This document shows, piece by piece, positions 1-12,550 of a stretch of DNA of 64,000 bases. The position numbers and the translations under genes are program-made. Below the pieces are notes generated by a model that saw nothing but the letters and a program-made list of their open reading frames with translations, made no database searches and was not told the origin of the DNA. Positions within the stretch are counted from its first letter, which is position 1. Each line of letters starts with the position of its first letter. Source of the stretch: Thamnaconus septentrionalis. Its lineage: Eukaryota; Chordata; Actinopteri; Tetraodontiformes; Monacanthidae. The stretch spans positions 12,342,273 through 12,406,272 of the forward strand of contig CM020510.1 of NCBI GenBank assembly GCA_009823395.1, in the 5' to 3' direction.

Positions 1-3000
1 GAGGAGGGGAATAAAGCAAAGCACGACCATAATTCAATTATTTCCCTGCCTGGGAGTGCGTGCTGCTTGTCAGCTAATGATGCAGGCAGCAGATGGCCAG
101 ACGCACTTCAACTCGTCTCCAAAGTAGTTTCTCAACGCCTCCTTCAAACGTAAACTGAGCCGCCGCCGCCGCTGATGTGGTTCGCGTCGACGGTGGAAGG
201 TCGCGTTGGGCCGTGTCAGATTCAGTTGAACCCTCGGTGAACGTTTCAAAGAGATGTATCAAAAATCAATTCAGGCAAAAGGAAACTCAACTCGAGGTTG
301 CGCTCCCTCGTTGGCCATTGGCAAAGTGAGTTTCGGTGGCGAACCTCAAATGGATGGTGTTCGAATCAACACACACACACACCCCTCTACCGGTGGTTAA
401 CTGTTTATGAGCCGAGGACAGCATTAGCGCCTAATAACCTGATCATAATGAGGATTTGTTTTCTCGCTGATGGAGTTTGAAATCAGCTTTCTTCAAGTGG
501 TTTTTCCACTGCTTGCACTGTCTGAATGTTCATGGGGAAGAATGTTCCAATGAGTTTCTATGTGTATTCTTTTATGCTATTTTTTATATTTATGGTTTTG
601 AGGGTTTAGGAGTATTTTTTTTCCTTGCTAGGTTGGATGAGATCATATATGACTAAAACCAAAAGATGTCAATGATGGTCAAAGAAAAGAAGAATTGTAC
701 ATATATATTTTTTTTCAATATCCCTTAGGATTGGTGCCCCTTTGATTTCTCAGTATTTACGTCAGCGTCTGATCAAAGGTTAAACGCTACACTTTGCTTC
801 AACCACAATAAACACGGTCGCTTTAAAGTGGAACCTCGCCGTTGCCGTTGCCAGTGTGACCCTCGTGTTCGATTGTGCGGCACATCGCTGCACAGCGGCA
901 CTTTTATTCAGTGGTGGTGTAAATAATTGGCCCCGCGGTGTCTGCGGCGGTAAACGGTGTGGAATGACGACAATAATACTAATAAGAGAAACAGTCCCTG
1001 GAACCTCGTAACAGTTGTCCTGGCCTCACGCGGCGCGGCCGAGCGTGCACCTTTGCTCGGATCTTGTCGGTTGTTTGTGCAGCTGTGGGAATTGAAATCC
1101 TCTGGTGAGTCGCGCTCATCATGGATCTACAACCCTCTCTCTTGTAGCCACTCCAACAAGAGCAGCCAGGCCTCGTTTTTTTTCTGGTCTTCAAATGAGA
1201 AACCCTGTGCGGTGGCCAAGCAGGGTCAACACAGCGGCGCCTCGCATTAATTAGTCGGCTGCATCAGAGAAAAGCCGCTCACCTCCCGTATTTGTGGACC
1301 TGATGAGCGCCGTGGGTCCGGTGGGAGACACGGTCCTCAGCTACCAAGCCGCCGCCGCCGCCGTGTGTTCCTTTTAATATCCCGCTCCCATCCTCCCTCC
1401 TCTCTTGTTAAATGAACTCGCCGTCACCGCTCTCCGGTCCACAGGATGTATGGGAAGCCAAAGGCGTGGTCTGCTGAGGTTTGAGGTCAAGCTCTAGGCC
1501 AAATAAAGGTTCTCCATCCAGGGACTGCAGCAGCGCTTGGTAATTGACCAGCCACTCGTGGCTTCTGCATCATGTTCCCCAGAAACAAGGCAAAAGATGA
1601 GCAAGTTTTAACCTGGAGATTAGGACGAGATCATTTGAGTATTGTGGGGTTTCCTTTTTTTTAGTTGTGTAAAAAGTATTGCACACCAAAAAACATAACT
1701 TACACATATTTATTCCAAATTCTATTTCATGATCTAAGAAAATTAGCTAATAGATCACATTTTGCTTTTCCTTTTCAGTGACCAAAAAAACCATATTTTT
1801 TTCATATAAAAAGCATATTTTCTGCTGCTTCATTTTTCTTATTTTTGTGATACATCAACTGAAAGATACACGGACCATCGAGCAAGTGAAGCTATAATTC
1901 CTGGAAATGTCAGAATTACTTTGTCACAAAGTGCAGCCCACACACTGCATCCTCCTCCTCTGCCGTTGTTGTGTGCTTGATGCTTTTAGGAATGAAAAAA
2001 GGAAAAGTGTTGCTGCGGAACTGGAGGACAAGAGCAGCTTATCCTCTTTAAGCTTTATGGGACCAGAAACTCGCTGTCAGATTTTCTGACTGCTGTTAAA
2101 ACATCGACTCCAGAAGACACAGAGGTTACAGGTCCCATGTTATGCTCATGTTTCAGACCTTCATTTTTCTATCCTCATCTTATTTTAAGCGGCCTCTGTG
2201 AATTCAATACCCAATCAATGCTAGAAAAAATATTGAACTGTTTGCAAAAAGAGATGCTTTATTATCAAAGGATAACACAAAAAAACAATCCAGCCATGAG
2301 GTGGAAAGAAACAAAGACCTGGCTGATGGCATTATCACTAGCTTGGCTGATGCATCAGTGCCCTTTGTGATGTAACAAAGGTTACTGCAGAATGAAAATC
2401 TTGTTGTTTTAATATTTTCCTTTGCTTTAAAAATTTTCTTTTTTTCTAGCTGGATCGAAAAAAGTTGCACCCCCCGACATCCCAATCCTCACAAATCCCC
2501 TCTCTTACCAGAATCCTCTTTACCTTTCACTGGAAAATTGGGGAGTAAGAGCAGAAATCTTTATTTTTAAATGATGTAGTGTGGATGAGAATCTCCCTTT
2601 AACGACCTCGCTGCTGCTCTGCTCTCTGATGACTTCTGTTCCGCTCGTTTCGCTGGTTTCAGGTTCCCATAATACTGATGGTCTCCAGAAATGGCGCCGG
2701 AGCAGCAAATTTAAAGTAAAGGCCGAGAGCCGACACCTTAAATTAAACCAGTTCCTTAAGATTCTAGTCTCTCCGGCCTTTTCTTTAATCAGTCACACAG
2801 ACAGAAAATATACATATTTTTTGCCACAGAAGTCTTTGCGAGTTATTTGGATGCAGGAGACATAATAAACAGTGAATAAACAGTAATATTATGTTAAATT
2901 ATGATAAATTAAGCCGTATCAGTGCTGATTTTTTTTTTTTTTGAAACATTTTATCCTGTGCTATTGGCATCAACATCCATTTAAAAATATTATTTTGGAA

Positions 3001-5856
3001 AAGCTGTGAGTTGACTTCTGATCGCGACAATTTGAGCCAAAGCCTCTTGTGCAACTGCTCTAATACCTGGAGATCACTCAAGCGAGGTGAAAGCCGCATT
3101 AACCTGAATGTGCGCGTGAAGCAGCTAACATCCATCACTGGCACTGCAGTGATGGACACATTTATCTTTGAAACTTGAACACTACCGACTCTAAAGACCA
3201 ACATTTATGCAGCTCTAATCAATTCCTAGAAGGCTTGCGGCTGTTGTTGTTTCGGGCAGCCGAGGCCAAAAATCAATTCGTTTGTTTAACCTGGAAGCTG
3301 CCGAGGCTGCGGGACTCGCATCGTAAATCTGGGAAGTTGCCAACTTGAAACTCTGGTGGTACAAATGAGCACATTGAAGCTGATTTCAACGTGAATGCAA
3401 GCATGTTTGATCATTTACAGTCCTGTGTGTCGCAGCAGGTGGCCTGTTGTTGGTGCTGGAGGAGGCGACTGGGGAGCCGGTTCAGTGGAGCTATCAAGAG
3501 CACAGCTGTTGGGAAAAGTCTCTGCAGCAAAGGAGCAAAACAAACTCGGTGCAGGAGCAAACGCAGTGCAAACAGTATTTAAAAAATAGTCAGGAGTGAG
3601 AATGTCCCAATCAAAGATGTAGTCCCTGCAAAATGTTTTGCTGTTTCTCAAAACGATTCAGTTGAAAGTGGAGATGTCTCCTTATTTACTGCACCGAGAT
3701 GTCGAGGGGAAGCCTCTGGCAAAACGCTGCTCTGTGCCGACTTGGAGACCCAAATTTGCTCTTTAATAAATTTAGATATTTTTGTGAAAGCCAACCCTGT
3801 GATGTTTTGATTTTTCACTATGTTTAAAAACAAAAATATGTCCACGACTTGATGCGCTGAATGCTGCTCCACCTTTTAGTTGACATTTCCCTTCAGTAGC
3901 CTCGACTCTGCCAGCTAGCAAACCTACAAAGCTGCCGTGAGCATGCGAGGGGGTTCAGCCATTGCTAGAAGCTCTAATTATTTCTCCTTAAAAAGACACG
4001 TTCACGTTTGTTTACCACCTGTTTACTTTGATGAGTGGTAGAAGAACAATATTTGTTTTTTTAATTTATGTTTGTGTATTGGAATACTTTCTGAATATGT
4101 CTTGCATGTGAAACAGCATGAGTGTAAGAAAAAAAATTCTGATGGTATGAAACATATTTTACACTCAATGCCTTGAGAGAAACTGATAAGGTTTTTTTTT
4201 TTTATTTAAAAACAAAAAACAAAAAAAAACCCCAGTGGTCCTGCAGTTCTAACGAGGACCTCAGCTCACATGGAACCTTCTGGTTTCCAGCGATAAGCCG
4301 CTGCAGGAGCAGCGGAAGGTCACAGGAAGCGGAGATAACGACGTGCGGGCGCTAATTAGCGCAGACCGAAAGAGCACAGCGTAACATGGAGTTTGTTAGC
4401 AGCTCACCTTCGCGCTCAAGAACGCGGTATTAGCCCGCTGCGTATGTAAACAGGCTCATCCATTTGCACAGAAATGTGAAAAAAAACAAAAAAACAACTT
4501 CACCGCTGATGCAGCTCCCGTCTGCCACTACCGACGACCACAAAGGCACTCAGCCGAGAGCCGCCTCCTGCGAAAATGTGTTAATTATTTCTCCTCTTTC
4601 GCTGCATCAATGCATTAGCTCGTAAGAGGCTTAGCAAGCCATTTTGGAGCACGATGGGTCTGCTTCGCTGGTTTGTTAAGTCAATTCTAATCCTGTGGAA
4701 ACAGCAGCTCAAAGGTGCGCCAACATTGTCCTGCGTGTTTTGCATTGCTTTATTTTGTGAGATCTTTAAGCGACCTAGATCTGGTATTCATTCTCACTTG
4801 CTTACGTCCTACTTTCAGGAAGCAACCAATCAGGACTGAGACAGTGGAAACCCCTGTGCATCATCTTGATGCTGGATGTCTTTATGCATGTTTTCCCTCA
4901 TCAGTGTGTCATTACTGCAGAGATATTCTCCGGCAGACTTGGCAGCCTCTTCAGAGCAGTCATTTTTCTTGGAAAAAAAAAGCAAACCTGAAATTGGCGC
5001 AGACGTACTCTTTCTAAACTGCCGACTTTTGGCTAAACTTTTCTTTTTTCTTTGTTATCACGCTTTCTCTCCATCAGTGTCTCCCTAAAAAAAACACACA
5101 CTCTCTCTCTCACACACACACACACGCTTGCAGGCCCTCCCCGTTACTCTTTCGGCGAGTCGATCAATAATCTGATGTTTATGGCCTGCTTTTGTGGAGG
5201 AAGGAGGCCTCATCACTATGGCAGGCACGTCTCTGGCCTGAGCCGAACCCGATAGGCCAGCAGACAGACGGGCTTGCAGCTCGCCTGAAAAGCAGACTGT
5301 TAAGAAGGTTTGGCGAATTTGCCTCTGAAGCCTTGGCGAGAGGTCGGCAGTGTAGCCCAGCGAGGCCCCGACAACACCAGGCTCTTCAGCCTTGCTGAGA
5401 TCAGACCTTCTTTGCTAAAGCAGCCGGTGCTGCTTTAGGTTTGGGGGTGTTTTCAAAGGTTGCTGGAATTCAGCCTATTTTCACTCCTGGTGAAGAGACT
5501 CAAACTTAATTTTCTTGCTTGCCCGAGAAAGAAACACTTTTAGCCGGACGGCGAAAGTAAACGGGCACCTTATTGATCCGATACGCGCTTGCAGCGGCGT
5601 CTCAGGACCTTATTACTCTGGAGAAATTGCTTTGGTACTGGAAGGTTGGTGCTGAGTCGGTGGCGCAGAGATGTGTTTTATGCGTTTGTGTGTTGGTTTG
5701 TCATGCCGCCAGAGAAAATGTGACGTAGTGCTCCATTTTAAAAAGTGACATTTCATTTTAGGAGATTGGCGAAGTGTTTATGGAACCCCTCACTCTCACT
5801 GTGCAGCACCATCCGAGGATTTCACTCCACTGATCACACCTCTTTGTTTGTTTCAG
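1..5856. other. Noncoding DNA, no gene seen
   Basis: Open frames are short and resemble nothing. Short GCC triplet runs occur at about 162-173 and 1350-1362, and a GC-richer patch at 840-1440. A 14-bp palindrome gcgctaattagcgc (4349-4362) holds a homeodomain-type TAATTA core. Best read as upstream or first-intron DNA of slc8a2. Confidence 0.5.
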
Positions 5857-5897
5857 GACAGCTGATCTCCCGACGCCGCCTCATGAGTTTGCTTTGG
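5857..5897 (+). other. Exon-like segment with in-frame ATG
   Basis: A 41-nt segment sits between acceptor tctttgtttgtttcag and donor gtgagt. It contains ATG 5883, followed by four codons (MSLLW) to the donor in phase 0. Spliced directly to 40794 it would stay open into the slc8a2 frame. This may be coincidence. Confidence 0.2.
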
Positions 5898-6059
5898 GTG
5901 AGTAAAGTGCTTTTTTTTACAAAAAAAAAAAAAAAAAAGTTTAAAATATGAAAAAGTTGTATGGGGGATACGTTTTGCATGGATGTTTTTTTTTCAGAAA
6001 AGTTGCTTCAATCAAGTTTTTTTTTTTGTTTTAACCTGAGATGCCCCCTGCCTGTGTGA

Positions 6060-6060
6060 C

Positions 6061-6092
<32 letters not shown>
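6060..6092. repeat. CA microsatellite
   Basis: CA tract; an inverted-orientation GT tract lies at 6251-6279. Confidence 0.95.
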
Positions 6093-6247
6093 TCTCTTGC
6101 GAGCATCTTAGTGTGTGAGTCACGGACAGGCTGATCACTCGCTGAAGACAGTTGGCTCCTTCTTTTGTACTCAGTCCTCCGCTGTGAATGCTAAACATCT
6201 CGCTGCTGTTATCGGCTGCCAGGAAACTAACCACTGCTCTGTGTCAG

Positions 6248-6250
<3 letters not shown>

Positions 6251-6279
<29 letters not shown>
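6251..6279. repeat. GT microsatellite
   Basis: Uninterrupted GT tract. Confidence 0.95.
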
Positions 6280-6282
<3 letters not shown>

Positions 6283-8572
6283 TGGTGCTTGGGTGAGATG
6301 ATGGTTCAACAATCGTTCAAGCACATTAACCAACTGCTCTCCCTGACTTTGTGTCATTCAATATACAAATTTGAGTGTTTCGCGCTGCAGTTTCATGTGA
6401 ACACTGTTTTTTTTTCTGGGTTTTTTTTTCTGGATGTCCTCTCTATCAGATTACTCAGGGAACTATACTATGTGTGTGTGTGTTTGTGTGTTTTCCCCGA
6501 GGGCTTCACATAATGTTGGAGCATGTAACATGAGAACAGGGACTTGTTGCAATGGCAAACAGGCTCTTGCCTTCACAGTTTGCACCGTTTGTCTCAGGCT
6601 TGTTGTTTTTAACCTCTCCATCCCTTCACTGGCAGCAAATTTCTGCTTTTCGATCAGAAGACATTTCTATATTTGTCATGCAACAGTTCTTCCATTTCTG
6701 ATCTTCGTGCTGTGGGTTGATATCAGGCGGTTGCCATGTTATGCAAATTGACACATATCAAGATGGACGAGGCCTCCTGCGTTCTCCTATTGTCCGAAAA
6801 TGAAGCTGAGAAGAATCCAGCTGCTCTGTTTGAGGAGTTTTCTCAAGTTTTTCCTCCCCAGTGCTCAAGGATTCACACTGATCACCTGCAATTGCAACTG
6901 GGTCATTACAGCTTAACATGCGGAAACTGAGATGAAACTGATTTGAAAACCAATGAGCCAATGATAAGTGTCGCCTGAACGGACAAGCAGCAGCTTTCTC
7001 CAGCCGTGCCTCACGGTTTGCGTGTGGTTCATGTCCCTCATCAGCATGCAGTGTTGAAGTTCTGCCACTGAAGCTCCGACTTGCAGAGGGAACAGAGTCC
7101 TGTGACTGGCGGCAGCCTGCAGAGAATGGCTAATGCTCTTCTTTTGATGGCTCGCCGACTCCTAGAAGTTTATGGACATGATGAGGTCACAGTTTGTCAG
7201 CAGCCTGGCGACTGCTGACACAATCGGGAGGGAACCAGGTTTGAGGCCAGCGACACGACCGGCAAAAATGAAATTGAGATCATTTTAGTGTGACAGTCGG
7301 CTGCCTCGAAAAAGTCTTCCTGTCTTTCAGAACTAGCAGCAGAACTAGTTCATCCACTGTCACTGGGCATCATCGGCACTGTATTAACAGTGTATGAACA
7401 GTTATATTGTTTCTGATTGGCCCTGCACATCCTGTTTGATGGTATTTGACCAATAGGAATTGAAGTGAATTCATCAGAAGCCGCTGTTTCTTTTCATCTC
7501 TCTACCTGAATACTACTTTCTACACTACTACTTGTTCCAAAGGGCCAGAATGCAAAAGCTGTCTTTGTGCGTATATATATGCACAGCCCTATAAAGCGTA
7601 ACAAACATGTTTTATTTTGAATTTCTCAAACATTTGCAATAAAATAGTGTCAGATTACACAATTTGTTAACCTCCTGTTTTTTCCCCAAATGCTTATTTT
7701 TCTCTTTTTTCTTATTTCAAGCTTCCCTGCTTTCCGTCCCCATTAGAGACCTTGTGCTCCAGCAGCTGGCCGTGCGTCCCGGACCATTAGGGCCCTCCGC
7801 GATGGCCCCGGCTCTAATTCATTTCCAGAAATGATATAGGGGCCACTGAACAACACATTTTTGTCCTGTCTCAGAAGTAGTAGAGCAGATAGACCTTCGG
7901 TAAGAGCAAAAAAATGTCTCCAGCAGCAGCTTTTATTGGATTTAGTGTATTTTTCGCCCCCTGTGACAGGAGCCCTTCCAGTCGGGCCACGAGTCAAAAT
8001 AATATAAAATAACAAATAGCTGGATGGACAATACCCTGAGGGCTTTCTTCTCAGACACACTTTTCATACTTTTAAAACCTGGTTTGTGCCAGAGGGTTTC
8101 ATGTTATCACCGGACTTCCTGTCGCTGTGGTTCAGATAAGATCAGAGCTCCCTGAGGGATTTATTTATCTCCGTAACCTTGTCCGGACACGGCAGAACAA
8201 AAACTGCTCCTTAACCACAAAATCGAGTCGGTTGCTTTCACCGAACAGCATGGGCTGTTGCACATGACAGTCAGGAGCACGTGATCAATACTTTCTCAAT
8301 TAGCAAAGGGCCCCGTGCAGAATGTGAGAAAATGACGCGGGATCAATACGCGCAGCTCGGATTTCTGACGCGTCAGTCACAACTCATGGTGTCACGTCTT
8401 ATGTCGCGGCAAAAACGGCAGACCTGGATCATTTGGGGGGCGGGACCATCCATCAATCTGCTGCTGCTCCTCTGGAATTGGGTGGTGGGGCAGCAGGCTT
8501 GGCTGGGTTTTCCAGGTCTTTTTAACAGGTGAGGGATTATTCCAGAGTCTTTGGTGGTTCAGGTTTTGAAAT

Positions 8573-8655
8573 ACATATATACATATATACACATATACAT
8601 ATATATATATGTTTATATATATATATGTGTGTGTGTATATAAATATATATACATT
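8573..8655. repeat. AT/ACAT compound microsatellite
   Basis: Mixed acatat, atat and gtgt runs, largely self-complementary. Confidence 0.9.
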
Positions 8656-9768
8656 AATCTCCATTAGTTAAATACAATCCATAATGCGTTATTTTTTTTC
8701 CAACGTAAGCCTTTTATTCTGTTTTACTAACCTGTAGTCGACCATTAAATCAGAAGTATGTGTCTAAACTTTTGACCGGTAGTGCATATAAATATAAATA
8801 CACACACATATGTATAATTATGTGAAAAATACTTCAGGCAGATTTGCATTGAAAAATATATATGTGGAAAATAGGATTGTTTTTTAAAGCCGCTATTTCT
8901 AGTTAGATGCAGCTCATTAACCCTCGGGGATTCCGGCGGATGCTTTCACAAGGCTCCGCCCACCGTCGCCTTTCAGCCTCACGTAGCCGACGTGCTTGGA
9001 TGGTTTGTGACAATCCTGTGCTAATTAATTAATCCGCACACAGGACACACACGAGACCTGACACGAAGGGTTTGTGTAAAAAGAACCACAAACCGAAAGT
9101 CTTCGGTTGTCATTCAGTCATTATTTGTTTGAGCGTTAACGGCATGTGCTATTTTTGTTTAGAAAGTGAAATTGCAGAGACACGTGTGGTAGAGCATCCA
9201 AGCCAAAGATCTCCTCCTGAGCCTTTGTTGACGCCTTTGTCATCACGCTGTGGCTCCAGATGTTGACTTGCAGACTGCAGTGGTGCGGCAGTTCGGCAGC
9301 TTGTGGGAAGAGCCAACGCCGAGGCAGCTTATTGGCCGACGTCTGCACGTGTAAGCGGCTTATATTTGCCTATGGAGCAGATTCTGGCAGTTTGGTCACC
9401 AGGGAAATCACGGTAAAGATGTTGGAAAATGAACGTAAAATCCTCGGTGACATCAACATCACAGATACAAAGTGAAATACGCAGTCTTGGGGAATGTTGA
9501 GTAAAACAGAAATTCATTCCTGGAACATTTTCAGCTCCATTCAACTATATTCTTTGCTGTTTACTGGTCTCCCAGTAACTTTCCACAACCTCTCATGGAG
9601 AGGCTGCTTGACTCGACAGCCAGCGTTCTGTCAAATACAGGTTTTTGTTTGGGTCCTCGCAAACCAGCTGGAGGAAAACGTGATGATGTCGGAAACAAAC
9701 ACGTGGAGACAGACACCAGAGTCGAGTCTTCTTCACGTCGTCCTGGATTATGTCCTCTCTATGGGCAG

Positions 9769-9803
9769 CACACACACACACACACTTGCGCGCACACACA
9801 CAC
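9769..9803. repeat. CA microsatellite, interrupted
   Basis: CA tract broken by ttgcg. Confidence 0.9.
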
Positions 9804-12407
9804 CGTTCCCTGTTGCTGAAATTTATGTCTGTTTATAATTCAACTAACCTAACACATCCTAATAAGGCCACTTCTCCTGCAGCCTTTGTAGCCTTTGTAA
9901 ACATGCCGGCTCACAGGGACGATGAAATAGTGAGTCTAATATTCTAAAAGCTTCCCTCTCGGAAAACACATTTACTCCGGAACATGTTTTTTTTTTTTTT
10001 TTTCCTGTTTCCTCAATACAAACTTGCAGTTTTTCCATCACGCTTTTGCACAATATCAACTATAATAACCTTTTCTGTGCTGCCCTCCAAGGTCCCCCTG
10101 TATGCCAGCAGCCGATTTAAAGGGCCTGTATGAACAAAAACAAATTGGCCACTATAGAGCTTTTAAAAATAACCCTGAACCCAGACACGAGGAGAAGTGA
10201 GTAGCCAAGAAGATTCAGACTTTCTTTAAAGGTTTTGTTGTTGTTGTTGTTGTTGCTTAAACCAAGACCAAGATGAATGATTAAAGACACAGAAAGATGC
10301 AACGCTGGCACAGAAAGGTCAATTAAATTGACCTTTCAACCTCCAGCTCTGACAGGCAAAATCCTCCCATCTATGTCACCTTGCTGCACAGCTTGCTTAG
10401 TGTGAAGGAAGGGTTGCACCCTGGGTCAATAACTAGTAGATGCTCTTAATAAGAATAATCAGCATACGTAGCCTGATGTCAAGTCTGCAGTCTGAACATG
10501 GGCTTGTTCACCTGCAACATTTGACGACTCACCTGCAGCTGATTGTGTGGATGCTGGGAACAAATGTGTTTGAAGTCCAGCCTGCTCTTCCTCCTTCTCT
10601 TCTGTGCTCCCCACCCCCTCATTGTAAAGTCCTTCCACTCCTTTTTCAAATCTCCCTGTCTATTATAAAGTCCTTTTCCCATCCGCTGCCTCCCGCACCC
10701 CCTCTTTCACCTCCCCTACCATTTTTTACTCTGCGGCTGATTGATAGTCTTCCGTTTTCTCCCGCTCCTCCTCTTCTGGCTTCTCCGCCACTACCTGACA
10801 TCAATTTCACTCTGAATACTCGTTCGCCCCACTGTGCTCCCTTTTTTCCCCCCCTCATTTGTTCGTTCCCACAGTTCCAACTCTCCTCCTCCTTTTCACA
10901 TTGATCCCTCTGCGATTGAAGGCCATTCCAACGTATACAGGGAGCCCTGCTCTGATGCACAGTGTCCTGCGTTTTTTCCGATGAATGCCAGAATTCACGC
11001 TTCCACCATTCGTACGACCGTTGGTGCTCGGCCAAGATTCAGAAATGTTTTTCTATTTCTGTGTGAGCCCAAACGCTATTGCACAGAATCGATTTTTCTT
11101 CCTCTCTGTGTGCAGGGGATGTCCTTGTCTGTGTTATCTCCGCACAGAAAGGTCTTATCTCCGCACAGAAAGCAATTTCTTCATGTGCAACATGTTTTTT
11201 TTTGTACTTGTATATTTTGTCACAACTCCGTTTTTGATGAATAGTTTTTCCTGCTGACAAAAGAATGTGGACAAACTATGTGTTTGCCTCAGAAATATTC
11301 AAATAGCTTCCATTGCAGGCCCATTGCAGTGGCAGCTGACTGCTGGACAGCTCAGTGCCACCGACTGAGCTGCAACCTCACAAATCAACTCCGTCAGCAT
11401 TAAAGATAGAATGTCGTGACAGATCAGATATGAGATAACATTGAAGATAAATACATTTACAATCTAAATGGATGTCGATCCAGATTAAGATCCCAATCTT
11501 AATCTTTGCACTTAAAAATTGTTTTTTTTTTTTAACTATCAGTACTGTTGAAATCTGTCGGATCTGCTTTTTCCCCTCTGAAATGAAAGGGTACGACTCT
11601 TGAAAACTGCACGTGAGCAATGGCAGTAACGGCGAGTTGTCCTAATGATGACGCAGATGAGGGGCGGTGGTGCAGCGCTCCTCAATCGATGTGAACCTTG
11701 GAGGGTCCTGCGCTCGATGAGCAGCTGAGGCTGTTCTCCGTCTTTCTGGACCAGTTTCCTCCAGGGGGCCTTTGGCTTAATGTCGTCCTCGTGACAAACA
11801 AATAACAACAATGATTATTGGATGGATGGATGGAAATGAGTCACAGGTGTGCCAAAGCCTCTTTAATTTAGAGTTTCATGTATAGTTAATTTTTCACACT
11901 GCATAGCAACGGCCCCCTCGCTCCGAACAACGTGTATCATGTTATCTTGTTAAGCACTAAGCGAAGGCAGGCTTCAGTAATCACCGCATGCACACACACA
12001 CACACACATGCACAATTTATCAGGCCTGGCATCGGCACACATTAGTCATGTAAACCGACCTTGTTTGGAAATCTATATGCAACACGCTGTGTGTTTCTGC
12101 TTGTGTGTTTCGCTGTGTTTGTGTTTATGTCGGCTGCGCCCGTCTCACATTGCGAGTCACAGAAAGTCGCTGATGCAAGGCGAGATTGGTAAGGAGCTGA
12201 GGTGGCGACACTTTGGTACGTGGCAAATGCACGCACGCGTGCACGCGCTCACGCACAAATGCACATATTCAACCCCTGACATGCTGCTCGCGCCGTAATG
12301 AGGGAGCATTAGCTGGCATGGAGGGAAGGCAAGTCCATTGTAATTATAGTTGGTGCCTGGGGTCGGAAGATGGATGGATGGCTCTCTCTCCGAGTCTCCC
12401 CCTCTCT

Positions 12408-12550
<143 letters not shown>

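Noticed and set aside
6060..6279. Long hairpin between CA and GT tracts
   Set aside because: Opposed dinucleotide repeats are common in this window and pair by composition alone.
10440..10904. 154-residue open frame
   Set aside because: Pro/Leu/Ser low complexity from a pyrimidine-rich tract, no family motif.
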